From NCBI RefSeq assembly GCF_001695855.1, contig NZ_MBSS01000013.1, positions 59,501-123,500 on the forward strand: a DNA stretch of 64,000 nt, given 5' to 3'. The position numbers and the translations under genes are program-made. The stretch's first letter is position 1. The number at the start of each line of letters is the position of its first letter. This DNA is from Ensifer sp. LC163 (GTDB taxonomy: Bacteria; Pseudomonadota; Alphaproteobacteria; Rhizobiales; Rhizobiaceae). The notes below the pieces were generated by a model. It did no database searches, was not told the DNA's origin, and saw only the letters and a list, made by a program, of their open reading frames with translations. Positions 17,933-25,608 of the stretch are shown here, piece by piece.

Positions 17933-17947
17933 TGATTATAAAACTCA
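17933..17947. promoter_or_regulatory. Second iron-responsive operator (TGA-N9-TCA) upstream of DUF2325-hmuQ
   Basis: TGA (17933-17935), nine A/T-rich bases, TCA (17945-17947), in an unusually AT-rich stretch (17925-17985) of otherwise GC-rich DNA. It is about 140 bases before the DUF2325 gene and suggests that the DUF2325/89-residue/hmuQ unit belongs to the RirA iron regulon. Confidence 0.5.
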
Positions 17948-18085
17948 TGTTTATACTTTACTCTGATAGTCAAGTTTAATAAGTTGCCGCCGTGACGCAA
18001 CCGAACGGTGTGTGTCGAGATCATATCCCGATGCGATCGGTTGCCATGAGGGCCGTCGACGCAGCAATGAGGCGGAGAAGATTGC

Positions 18086-18496
18086 ATGCGCGGCAAGCGT
18101 CACCATAATGCGGCCAAGAACGGCAAGGGTCGTTCCGGTTCCGAACGGGTCGAGGTCCGCGAAGAGGTCGCCAAGACGACCCTCGAAGGCCGCAGCTTCC
18201 TCTATGTCGGCGGACGTGACTGCCAGGTTGCGCATCTGCGCGAAATCGCCAGCTCCTTTGGCGCCGAGCTGCTGCACCACGATGGCGGCCTGCGCGAGGC
18301 GGTGTCGCGCATCGACCGCGTTCTTCCCTCCGTCGACTGTGTCTTCTGCCCGATCGATTGCATCAGTCACGATGCGTGTCTTCGGGTGAAGACCGGCTGC
18401 AAGAAGTGGGGCAAGGCCTTCGTGCCCCTGCGCAACGGCTCGAAGTCGAGCCTTGAGCGGGCGCTGCAGGACCTGACCAACAGCCGCAACGACTAG
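18086..18496 (+). CDS. DUF2325 cysteine-rich protein
   Basis: 136-residue protein with a basic N-terminus (MRGKRHHNAAKNGKGRSG) and the DUF2325 core LYVGGRDCQVAHLREIASSFGAELLHHDGG. A cysteine cluster at 85, 88, 92, 98 and 105 (CVFCPIDC, ACLR, GCKKWGK) could bind heme, zinc or an Fe-S cluster. No catalytic role is established for the family. It heads a unit with an 89-residue protein and hmuQ, behind an iron operator, so a heme- or iron-sensing or trafficking role is reasonable inference. Confidence 0.75.
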   Translation: MRGKRHHNAAKNGKGRSGSERVEVREEVAKTTLEGRSFLYVGGRDCQVAHLREIASSFGAELLHHDGGLREAVSRIDRVLPSVDCVFCPIDCISHDACLRVKTGCKKWGKAFVPLRNGSKSSLERALQDLTNSRND

Positions 18497-18563
18497 GACA
18501 AGCCAAAGTTATGACGTGCGGCGACGGCGAGCGGCCGCCCGCGCGCATGGAGATTTTTTCGAG

Positions 18564-18833
18564 ATGAATGATGACCGCCCGGACCAGTGCATGATGATCG
18601 GCCTGCACAAATTGGCAGCGCAGAATGGCGACGGGCTCGTGCCCGAGCTCTACGAATTGCTGACGCGGCGTTCCCGCATGCTCGAGGAAAACCCCAACGT
18701 CACCGAGTTCCCGTCCTGGGAAACGCGTCGGCCCGGCCGGGATCCTTTCGGACTTGCAGAGCCGCAGGAGGGCACTATTGTTGCCTTCCCGAGGGCCGCA
18801 AACGAGCCGGCTCGCAAGAAAGACAGCGCATAA
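18564..18833 (+). CDS. Conserved small protein between DUF2325 and hmuQ
   Basis: 89 residues, no signal peptide or membrane helix. The N-terminal half (MMIGLHKLAAQNGDGLVPELYELLTRRSRML) looks helical and the rest is polar with a Pro-rich middle. Start ATG 18564 is inferred from the codon-bias change; upstream in-frame sequence is Arg-rich and unlikely to be translated. Eleven bases separate it from hmuQ, so they are probably co-transcribed. Function unknown. Confidence 0.6.
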   Translation: MNDDRPDQCMMIGLHKLAAQNGDGLVPELYELLTRRSRMLEENPNVTEFPSWETRRPGRDPFGLAEPQEGTIVAFPRAANEPARKKDSA

Positions 18834-18843
18834 GAGGCAGACC

Positions 18844-19158
18844 ATGTTCTTTGCAATGAACCGTTTTCGTATCGCCATCGGCCAGGAAGAGGCGTTCGAA
18901 GCCGTCTGGAAAGGGCGTGATTCAAGCCTTGCGGACATGCCGGGTTTTGTCTCGTTCCACCTTCTGAGGGGCGAAAGCGTGCCGGAAGAGGGCTACACGC
19001 TCTTCGTTTCGAACTCGACCTGGAAGGACAAGGATGCCTTTTCCGCCTGGACGAAGTCGGAGAACTTCCGGGCTGCACACAAGAATGCCGGCGATAACCG
19101 CTCGATGTATCTCGGCCCGCCGAAGTTCGAAGGCTTTTCCGTCGTCGAAGGCGCCTGA
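18844..19158 (+). CDS. hmuQ: Heme-degrading monooxygenase HmuQ (IsdG-like)
   Basis: 104-residue ferredoxin-like (ABM) monooxygenase. The IsdG-type catalytic trio is present: Asn6 (AMNRFRI), Trp69 (AWTKSENF) and His79 (AAHKNAG), with the same spacing as Asn-Trp-His in IsdG. The strongly conserved FVSFHLLRG and YLGPPKFEGF blocks match rhizobial HmuQ. It opens heme to biliverdin and releases iron in the cytoplasm, the step after HmuTUV uptake. Iron control is suggested by the operator at 17933. Confidence 0.85.
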   Translation: MFFAMNRFRIAIGQEEAFEAVWKGRDSSLADMPGFVSFHLLRGESVPEEGYTLFVSNSTWKDKDAFSAWTKSENFRAAHKNAGDNRSMYLGPPKFEGFSVVEGA

Positions 19159-19189
19159 TCCCAGGCGCCCTAGACTGGCGCGGTAAGCG

Positions 19190-19558
19190 TCAAGGCGCCT
19201 TTCGCGGCAGGAAGGCGCCGACCGAAACGGCAAGCCAGCCGGCCATGATCGTCGTGCCGCCGAGCGGCGCGGACATCGGAAACAGCCCGTGTCCCGTGGC
19301 GTGACGCATGGCCAGATCGGCGGAAAACAACGCCGTGCCAAAGGCGATCAGCAGGGCTGCGACCGGAGCGGTGCGGAAGCTCGGCCAGGCCGCATAAAGC
19401 GCGACGAGCGCCGGCGCATGCGCCAGGCACATGGCCGAGATCCCGGCGAGCAGCCTGGGGTCGGTGCCATGCGAGGCGGCTGCAGCACTGACCACCCCGG
19501 CAATCCCCATCAACCCGGCAACAAAGAGCGTCGTTGCGCGCAATCCACTTGAAGGCAT
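19190..19558 (-). CDS. DUF423 inner-membrane protein
   Basis: 122 residues with four hydrophobic segments and the DUF423 features LFVAGLMGIAGVVSAAAASHG near the N-terminus and TTIMAGWLAVSVGAF at the C-terminus. ATG 19558 is taken; the frame runs on upstream inside the hemoglobin gene. Seven bases downstream of the truncated hemoglobin gene, so probably the second gene of that unit. Function of the family is unknown. Confidence 0.75.
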   Translation of the reverse strand: MPSSGLRATTLFVAGLMGIAGVVSAAAASHGTDPRLLAGISAMCLAHAPALVALYAAWPSFRTAPVAALLIAFGTALFSADLAMRHATGHGLFPMSAPLGGTTIMAGWLAVSVGAFLPRKAP

Positions 19559-19565
19559 GGTCAGG

Positions 19566-19958
19566 TCATTCCTTGTTCTGCATATGCAAGGCGAGGCGGG
19601 TGATCGGATCGAGAATGATCTGCCGCAGTTTCGGGTGGGCAACGGTTTCTTCCAGTGCGCGGGTAAAGCAGAGCAGCCACTCGTCGCGCTCTTCCGGCCC
19701 GATCTCGGCGACGAAATGCCGGCGCCGCAGCATGGGATGGCCGCGCTTTTCCACATAGATCGGCGGACCACCGAGCCAACCGGTCAGATACTCGTAGAAT
19801 TTTTCCTCGCTGCCGGAGAGATCCGCTGGATGAACCGCACGGCAGCGCGCCGCTTCGGGCAGCGTGTCCATCAATTCGTAAAAGCGACGGGTGAGCGCAC
19901 GCACCGTCGGGTCGCCGCCGATCGCTTCGTAGAGTGTCGTCGTTTCCGGTTCTGCCAT
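19566..19958 (-). CDS. Group II truncated hemoglobin
   Basis: 130-residue two-over-two globin. The group II signature YVEKRGHPMLRRRHF carries the proximal His (about residue 81), with the B-helix Phe-Tyr pair (RRFYELMD) and Trp of the G helix (DEWLLCF). Such proteins bind oxygen and nitric oxide, and detoxify NO in rhizobia. ATG 19958 gives the normal length. Its closeness to heme genes is notable but it has no visible iron operator. Confidence 0.88.
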   Translation of the reverse strand: MAEPETTTLYEAIGGDPTVRALTRRFYELMDTLPEAARCRAVHPADLSGSEEKFYEYLTGWLGGPPIYVEKRGHPMLRRRHFVAEIGPEERDEWLLCFTRALEETVAHPKLRQIILDPITRLALHMQNKE

Positions 19959-20062
19959 CGCCGTTTCCTTCGTCCCCGAAGTCCTAGCCCGCGAAGCCCT
20001 TACGGACAACGGCTTTCCATTCTCGTCTTTGCGGCGTTTCGGCGCGGTTCAACACATTGACC

Positions 20063-20083
20063 TTGACAAACCGTCCAGACGGT
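20063..20083. promoter_or_regulatory. Promoter with overlapping TetR-type operator
   Basis: TTGACA at 20063-20068, followed by the palindrome ACCGTC-CA-GACGGT at 20070-20083, 15 bases before the tetR start codon. A repressor bound here would block the -35/-10 region. Autoregulation of the TetR gene and the efflux gene is the natural inference. Confidence 0.6.
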
Positions 20084-20097
20084 ATCTTTATTGAGGC

Positions 20098-20658
20098 ATG
20101 ACAGAAGCCCATCGCCGCAAGAAGCAACCCGAACAGGTCCGCCAGCAATTGCTGGAGGTGGCCGCACGCCTTTCGCATGAGCAGGGCGTGGCTGGCATCA
20201 CGCTCGACGCGGTGTCGCACGCGGCAGGCGTCAGCAAGGGCGGGCTGCTGCATCATTTCCCCAACAAGTCGGCGCTGCTCGATGGATTGTTCGACGATCT
20301 GATCGCCCGCTTCGATGCGGCGATCGAGGCGGCGATGGCTGACGATCCGGATGCACAGGGGCGCTTTACCCGCGCCTATGTCGATGTCTGCTCGAAGCTC
20401 GATCCGGAGACCGACGTTCCGGGCTGGCGCATGCTGACGATCGCGCTGATTGCCGAACCAAACCTGAAAATCCGCTGGCGCGAATGGGTCAACCGCCGTG
20501 CCGCGGAGTTTGCGGAAACCGATGGGTCGCCCAACTGCGTGCTCGCCCGTTTTGCCGCCGACGGCCTTTGGCTCGCCGACCTGATGCAGAGCCATGAACT
20601 CGATGCCGAAGCCCGTGCCGCATTGGCTGACAATCTCAAAGCGCTTTCGGCGCGATAG
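20098..20658 (+). CDS. TetR/AcrR-family repressor of the SMR pump
   Basis: 186 residues with an N-terminal helix-turn-helix (about 25-60: ITLDAVSHAAGVSKGGLLHHFPNKSALLD) and a ligand-binding C-terminal domain resembling TetR_C_6. Immediately upstream of a small multidrug pump, 17 bases apart, with a palindrome overlapping its own promoter. It probably derepresses the pump when a cationic compound binds. Ligand unknown. Confidence 0.85.
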   Translation: MTEAHRRKKQPEQVRQQLLEVAARLSHEQGVAGITLDAVSHAAGVSKGGLLHHFPNKSALLDGLFDDLIARFDAAIEAAMADDPDAQGRFTRAYVDVCSKLDPETDVPGWRMLTIALIAEPNLKIRWREWVNRRAAEFAETDGSPNCVLARFAADGLWLADLMQSHELDAEARAALADNLKALSAR

Positions 20659-20675
20659 GCCGGACGGAGATCAAG

Positions 20676-21017
20676 ATGAACCCCGCCATGCTCTATGCCG
20701 TCCTGGTCGTAGCGATCGTCTTCGAGGTGCTTGGCACCTCGGCGATGCAGGCCGCACAGCATTTTACCCGGCTGGTGCCGACCGCAACGATGGTTGTTTG
20801 CTACGCCGTCGCCTTCTTCTTTCTGTCCTATACGCTGCGCTACATTCCGGTCGGCATTGCTTACGCAGTCTGGAGCGGCCTCGGCATTGTTTTGATTTCG
20901 TTCGTCGGATACTTCGCCTTCGGCCAGAAGCTGGATCTCGCCGCCATGCTCGGGCTCGGGCTCATCATTGCCGGCGTCGTCGTCCTCAACGTCTTCTCGA
21001 AATCCACCTTCCACTGA
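20676..21017 (+). CDS. Small multidrug resistance (SMR/EmrE-like) efflux protein
   Basis: 113 residues, four membrane helices, with the essential membrane Glu17 (VFEVLGTSAM) and the family motif YAVWSGLGIVLI in helix 3. SMR proteins work as proton-coupled antiparallel dimers exporting quaternary ammonium and similar cations. Second gene of a two-gene unit with the TetR regulator. Subfamily (drug or guanidinium exporter) is not certain from sequence alone. Confidence 0.85.
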   Translation: MNPAMLYAVLVVAIVFEVLGTSAMQAAQHFTRLVPTATMVVCYAVAFFFLSYTLRYIPVGIAYAVWSGLGIVLISFVGYFAFGQKLDLAAMLGLGLIIAGVVVLNVFSKSTFH

Positions 21018-21073
21018 CGGCAGGAGAGGGCAAAAAGCTCTTGCAAAGGCGCAGCCGCCTCACTAGTTCTATA

Positions 21074-21093
21074 AATTGAAACCGCTTTCAATT
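21074..21093. promoter_or_regulatory. LacI-family operator upstream of thuA-like gene
   Basis: AATTGAAACCGCTTTCAATT: two perfect eight-base arms around a central CCGC, the classic LacI/GalR-family operator shape with a central CG. It lies 31 bases before the thuA-like start. The LacI gene at 22969 is the obvious candidate repressor. Confidence 0.7.
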
Positions 21094-21124
21094 TTAACAG
21101 CTGCGCATAAACGGGAGTTTGCCG

Positions 21125-21910
21125 ATGCCAATCCGCACAGTCGTCTGGGGTGAGAACATCCATGAGCAGACCAATGAGGTCGTCAGAAGCATCTATCCGA
21201 ACGGAATGCACAACACGATCGCGGCGGCGCTGAACACGGACGTTTCGATCGAGGCGTCGACGGCGACGCTGCAGGAGCCGGAACATGGCCTGACCGAGGA
21301 GCGGCTGGCCAAGACAGATGTGCTTCTGTGGTGGGGGCACAAGGATCATGGTGCGGTCAGTGACGAGGTGGTCGAGCGCGTGGCAAAACGCGTTTGGGAA
21401 GGCATGGGCCTGATCGTTCTGCATTCCGGCCACTTCTCCAAGATCTTCAAGCGGCTGATGGGCACGCCCTGTGCACTCAAGTGGCGCGAGGCCGGCGAGC
21501 GCGAGCGTCTCTGGGCGATCAATCCCCGCCACCCGATCGCCGAGGGGATCGGCGAGAACTTCGTTCTCGAGAACGAGGAGATGTATGGCGAGCAGTTTTC
21601 CGTGCCGGAACCGCTGGAGACAGTGTTCATCTCCTGGTTCGCCGGTGGCGAAGTGTTTCGTTCGGGCCTGACCTGGCGCCGTGGCGCCGGCAACATCTTC
21701 TATTTCCGCCCGGGCCACGAGACCTATCCGACCTACCATGACGCCAATGTCCAGAAGGTGCTGCGCAACTCGGTAAAATGGGCCTACAACGCCGACAATC
21801 GCTACACGGCGATCCATGATGCACCGAACGTGCCGGTCGAAAAGGCGCTGGAGCCGATCGTCGAGCGTGGGCCGAAGCTGCACCAGGCCGGCGAAGCGGG
21901 TTACAGGTGA
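21125..21910 (+). CDS. ThuA-like trehalose/sugar utilisation protein
   Basis: 261 residues of the ThuA domain (glutamine-amidotransferase-like fold): [10 protein letters not shown] start, [23 protein letters not shown] and [11 protein letters not shown] blocks are typical. ThuA with ThuB takes part in a 3-keto-sugar route for trehalose and related disaccharides in S. meliloti. Here the pair is separated from any thuEFGK transporter, so the sugar may differ. ATG 21125 (after GGGAG) is chosen over TTG 21119. Confidence 0.8.
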   Translation: MPIRTVVWGENIHEQTNEVVRSIYPNGMHNTIAAALNTDVSIEASTATLQEPEHGLTEERLAKTDVLLWWGHKDHGAVSDEVVERVAKRVWEGMGLIVLHSGHFSKIFKRLMGTPCALKWREAGERERLWAINPRHPIAEGIGENFVLENEEMYGEQFSVPEPLETVFISWFAGGEVFRSGLTWRRGAGNIFYFRPGHETYPTYHDANVQKVLRNSVKWAYNADNRYTAIHDAPNVPVEKALEPIVERGPKLHQAGEAGYR

Positions 21911-21915
21911 GCGCC

Positions 21916-22959
21916 ATGCGTCTTCTCGTTGTTGGAACCGGCGGCATGGCCAACAGCCATGCCGAAGCCTTCGCCCGGATCGAAGGTGTGGAAATGGTGG
22001 GGGCGGTCGACGTCGACCCCAAGCGCGCCAGCGGCTTTGCCGAGAGACACGGCATTGCCAATACATTCACGTCGCTGGACGAGGCGATCGCCTGGGGCAA
22101 GTTCGATGCGGCGGCGAACGTGACGCCCGACAAGGCGCATCACCCGACGACGCTGGCGCTTCTTGCCGCCGGCAAGCATGTGCTGTGCGAAAAACCGCTT
22201 GCGGAGAACTATGCCAAGGCTGCAGAAATGGCCGACGCAGCTGAACAATCCGGGCTGGTGACCATGGTCAACCTGACCTATCGCAACGTCGCGCCGCTGC
22301 AGAAGGCGAGGGCGATGGTGCTGGCCGGCGACATCGGCAAGCTGCGTCATCTCGAGGCCTCCTATCTGCAGAGTTGGCTGGTCTCAAAGGCATGGGGCGA
22401 CTGGGCGACGGAATCGCAATGGCTCTGGCGGCTGTCCACGAAACACGGCTCGAACGGCGTTCTGGGCGATGTCGGCATCCATATTCTCGACTTTGCGGGC
22501 TACGGGGCCGGCACCGATGCCGAGCGGATCTTCGCGCGGCTGAAGACCTTCGACAAGGCGCCGGGAAACCGCATCGGCGAATATGACCTCGACGCCAATG
22601 ACAGCTTCGTCATGACCGCCGAGTTCGGCAACGGCGCCATGGGCGTGATCCATGCCAGCCGCTGGGCGACCGGCCACCTCAACGAGTTGCGGCTGCGCCT
22701 TCATGGCGACAAGGGCGCGCTCGAGGTGGTGCATACACCTGACGGCTCGACGCTTCGCGCCTGCCTCGGCGTCGATGTCGAGACGGCGACCTGGCGCGAT
22801 GTCGATGCCGGCACGGTGCCGACCAACTACCAGCATTTTGCGGCCGCCGTCAGCGAGCGCAAGACGGTCGAGCCCGGCTTCCGCCATGCGGCGAACCTGC
22901 AGAAGGTACTCGATCTGGCGATGGAGACAGAGGCCGAAAGGCGCGAACTCTCGGTCTGA
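21916..22959 (+). CDS. Gfo/Idh/MocA oxidoreductase (ThuB-like)
   Basis: NAD(P)-dependent sugar oxidoreductase, about 347 residues. Rossmann GxGGMA motif at the start (VVGTGGMANSHAEAF), then CEKPLAENY, the catalytic Lys segment, and a C-terminal beta-sheet domain. ATG 21916 is preceded by AGGTGA overlapping the thuA stop; GTG 21907 is an alternative start. Translationally coupled to the ThuA-like gene, and convergent with the LacI gene. Probably oxidises a sugar to its 3-keto form or reduces it back. Confidence 0.8.
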   Translation: MRLLVVGTGGMANSHAEAFARIEGVEMVGAVDVDPKRASGFAERHGIANTFTSLDEAIAWGKFDAAANVTPDKAHHPTTLALLAAGKHVLCEKPLAENYAKAAEMADAAEQSGLVTMVNLTYRNVAPLQKARAMVLAGDIGKLRHLEASYLQSWLVSKAWGDWATESQWLWRLSTKHGSNGVLGDVGIHILDFAGYGAGTDAERIFARLKTFDKAPGNRIGEYDLDANDSFVMTAEFGNGAMGVIHASRWATGHLNELRLRLHGDKGALEVVHTPDGSTLRACLGVDVETATWRDVDAGTVPTNYQHFAAAVSERKTVEPGFRHAANLQKVLDLAMETEAERRELSV

Positions 22960-22968
22960 TGGAAAGTC

Positions 22969-23985
22969 TCAGCCGGCGGGCGGCGCGGTGGAGTTGCGCA
23001 TGACCAGTTCCACCGGCCAGACCTCGCTGAGGTCGGCCGCCGGCGTGCCCTGAAGAAGATCCAGAACCATCTCGGCGATCCGCGTTCCCGCAGCGCGGAT
23101 CGATGAGCGTGTGGTGGTGAGCGTCGGGATCAGGTTCTCGGGGCTCAGATAGGGAAAGACGTCGTCGTGGGCGATCAGCGAAATGTGTTCGCCGACCGTC
23201 AGGCCGGCACTGCGGATCGCCCGCATGGCACCGAGCGCCGACATCATCGAGCCCGCCAGCACCGCCGTCGGCCGGCTTTCCTGCGCCAGAAAACCCTGCA
23301 TCAGGCGAAAGCCCATCTCATCGGTGAAATCGCCATTGCCAAGCAGATTGGGATCGATGTCGATGCCGCAGGCGCCAAGCGCCGCCGCGTAGCCATCTTG
23401 CCGATGTTCGGTAAAGGTATAGCCGCGATGCCCGTTGACCAGCGCGATGCGGCGATGACCGAGTGCGGTCAGCAGATCGGTCGCCTGGCGGATCGCGCCG
23501 AAATTGTCGATGTCGAGAAAGGCGAAATCGCCTGCCGCCTCGGTGCGCCCATGCAGCACGAAGGGCAGTCGCAGGTCGGAAAGCAAGGCGATGCGCGGAT
23601 CGTCGACCGCAGGCGAATGCAGGATCACCGCATCGACGCGCTTGCTGGCGGCTAACCGGCGATAGGTCGCAAGCTCCGCTTCCCGCGTGTCGACGGTCGA
23701 AAGCAGGATATCGACGTCTGCCTGTTGCAGCCGGCTGCCGAGCCCACCCATGAATTCGCTGGTGTGCGGGCCGAAATCGCCGCCGCCGCGAAAGACGATG
23801 CCGATGGTGCCGACGCGTCCGGTCGCAAGCCCGAGCGCGCTGGTGTTTGGTCGGTAGCCAAGCTCGGCCGCCGCCTTCAGCACCCGCTCACGCGTTGCCT
23901 TCTTGACTTCCGGATAGCCGCTGAGCGCACGGCTGACCGTCGTTTGAGACAGCCCCAGCCGGCCTGCGAACTCCTTGAGATTCAT
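22969..23985 (-). CDS. LacI-family transcriptional repressor
   Basis: 338 residues. Helix-turn-helix in the first 50 residues (MNLKEFAGRLGLSQTTVSRALSGYPEVKK, shown by LSQTTVSRALSGYP) with hinge helix LGYRPN, then a periplasmic-binding-like effector domain. It lies convergent and ten bases from the ThuB-like gene and presumably binds the operator at 21074. Effector unknown, probably a disaccharide or its keto derivative. Confidence 0.85.
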   Translation of the reverse strand: MNLKEFAGRLGLSQTTVSRALSGYPEVKKATRERVLKAAAELGYRPNTSALGLATGRVGTIGIVFRGGGDFGPHTSEFMGGLGSRLQQADVDILLSTVDTREAELATYRRLAASKRVDAVILHSPAVDDPRIALLSDLRLPFVLHGRTEAAGDFAFLDIDNFGAIRQATDLLTALGHRRIALVNGHRGYTFTEHRQDGYAAALGACGIDIDPNLLGNGDFTDEMGFRLMQGFLAQESRPTAVLAGSMMSALGAMRAIRSAGLTVGEHISLIAHDDVFPYLSPENLIPTLTTTRSSIRAAGTRIAEMVLDLLQGTPAADLSEVWPVELVMRNSTAPPAG

Positions 23986-24051
23986 TTCATTTTCTCGTTG
24001 ACCCTAGAGATCATAGCCTGCCGGGCTTTGCCTGCGCAACAAGGTCTGACG

Positions 24052-25356
24052 TCAGGGGGTAACCGCCGAGCCGACGGTGTTTTCCATCGATTGCCCGAGG
24101 CGGCGAACCTGATTGTCGTAGTTGGCGCGGGTGCGCGGGTCGAAGATCATGATCGGTGTGGATACCGCGATGCTCGCAGCACTACCGACGGTCTGGGCGG
24201 TGCCGAGCGCCACCGCGCCGACGCGCTCTCCGAGACCGACATCGGAATCGGTCACCGTCTGCCCGGCGATCAGGCGGTTGCCGAGCAATTGCACGACCTC
24301 AGGGCTTTCGGCGAATTTTCCGTGGTTCAGTTTGTCGCCGCCTTTCAGCGCCGTCAGGTCGAGAACGGTGATGCCGGCCGTTTCCAGCTGGGTCCGATAG
24401 GGCTCGACCGTCGGGTCGATCTGCCCAAGCCGGTCGATATTGCCGGAGATCCGGCGCGAGAGGTTGAGCGCGCGGTCGTCGCGCGACACGAACAGCGTGA
24501 ATTTCGGTCGCGCCTTGCCCATGGCCTGGATCTGCTTGCCGAAGACGTCGACGTCGAGGTCCGGGGACGCGAGAATGACATCGGTAATCTTCGGCGCAAT
24601 GCGACCGTCGCGGATTGCCATCTGCCGCAGCGCTTCGACGGTGACCCACGATCCCATCGAGTGGGCCATGACGGTGATTTCGCCGACCTTCGGGTCGCGC
24701 GCTGCGCGGTGCAGCAGATCTTCCAGCGCATCGCGGGAATAGTTGGTGCTTTCCTTGTCGTAGTTATAGTCGAAGATGCTGGCGCGTGACGGCCAGGTGA
24801 AGATCACCGGCGCGACATCCGTTCCTGAATCGTGGACGATCTGGGCATAACGATAGACCGCGTCCTCATAGCGGTTGTTGAAACCGTGAACAAAGATCAG
24901 CACGCGCCGGCTTTTCGGCAGATTGCCCTTCAACCAGGACTGGGCATCATCCTTGCCCTTCAACGGCGTCACGCTGACCGTTGAAAACTCGCGTTCGGGA
25001 TTGGCCGGCAGCTTCTTCGGCCATTGAACCTGGCCCACCACGCGGTTCTTGGCGGGCGGGATCGAGACGACGATTTCCGTCAGAGAGAGTTCGTCAGAGC
25101 GCTCACCGCTGAAAAGCACGCCCGGCTCAGTAGAAGGCGCACGGGTGGTGGCGACCAGCAGGTCGACTTCCGAAGCGCCGCCGGCTGTCCCGGACGGGAC
25201 GAGCACACCGACGGGTCGGCTGGCGCAGGCTGCGAGAACGGATGCCAGGACCAGCATGGTGGCGACGCGGCTGATTTGGCCCGGTCGGCCAGCCAGAGAA
25301 AACAAACGCTGCAACAAAACCCCCAATGCCGCATCATGCGGCGCGCCGATCGTCAT
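24052..25356 (-). CDS. Alpha/beta hydrolase (DUF900) putative lipoprotein
   Basis: Serine hydrolase of about 434 residues. A hydrophobic stretch with a lipobox-like LAACASRP suggests a lipoprotein or exported start. Nucleophile motif AHSMGSW, oxyanion segment IFVHGFNNRYEDAVYR and acid region DLDVDVF are visible, matching DUF900 esterase-like proteins. Start is uncertain: ATG 25356 is used, but a TTG near 25316 (after GGGGG) or ATG 25257 would place the lipobox closer to the N-terminus. Substrate unknown. Alone on its strand. Confidence 0.7.
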   Translation of the reverse strand: MTIGAPHDAALGVLLQRLFSLAGRPGQISRVATMLVLASVLAACASRPVGVLVPSGTAGGASEVDLLVATTRAPSTEPGVLFSGERSDELSLTEIVVSIPPAKNRVVGQVQWPKKLPANPEREFSTVSVTPLKGKDDAQSWLKGNLPKSRRVLIFVHGFNNRYEDAVYRYAQIVHDSGTDVAPVIFTWPSRASIFDYNYDKESTNYSRDALEDLLHRAARDPKVGEITVMAHSMGSWVTVEALRQMAIRDGRIAPKITDVILASPDLDVDVFGKQIQAMGKARPKFTLFVSRDDRALNLSRRISGNIDRLGQIDPTVEPYRTQLETAGITVLDLTALKGGDKLNHGKFAESPEVVQLLGNRLIAGQTVTDSDVGLGERVGAVALGTAQTVGSAASIAVSTPIMIFDPRTRANYDNQVRRLGQSMENTVGSAVTP

Positions 25357-25507
25357 CGGGACCAGGCAATTCTCTTGCCCTAGAAATGGCAGAATTTCTG
25401 CCCTCCGGATAGCTTTTCGGCCTGTTCGCGCCCTTTCTGACGTCGCACGTGCGGCAAACATGCAACATTTCGCGACAGCCGGCCCTGGGTAAAACCCCTC
25501 GATATTC

Positions 25508-25532
25508 ATTGAAAAGGTATCGGCCTTTCAAT
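25508..25532. repeat. Inverted repeat between hydrolase and dipeptidase genes
   Basis: ATTGAAAAGG and CCTTTCAAT separated by six bases, in the divergent region. The arms match except for one extra A. It could be an operator for either neighbour; no regulator is encoded next to it. Confidence 0.35.
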
Positions 25533-25608
25533 AGCATCCGACCAACCCTCCGCGGGTGCGGCGTCGAATGCCTCACCCGATCTCCCTGAAATCATGAGGA
25601 AATCCGGA

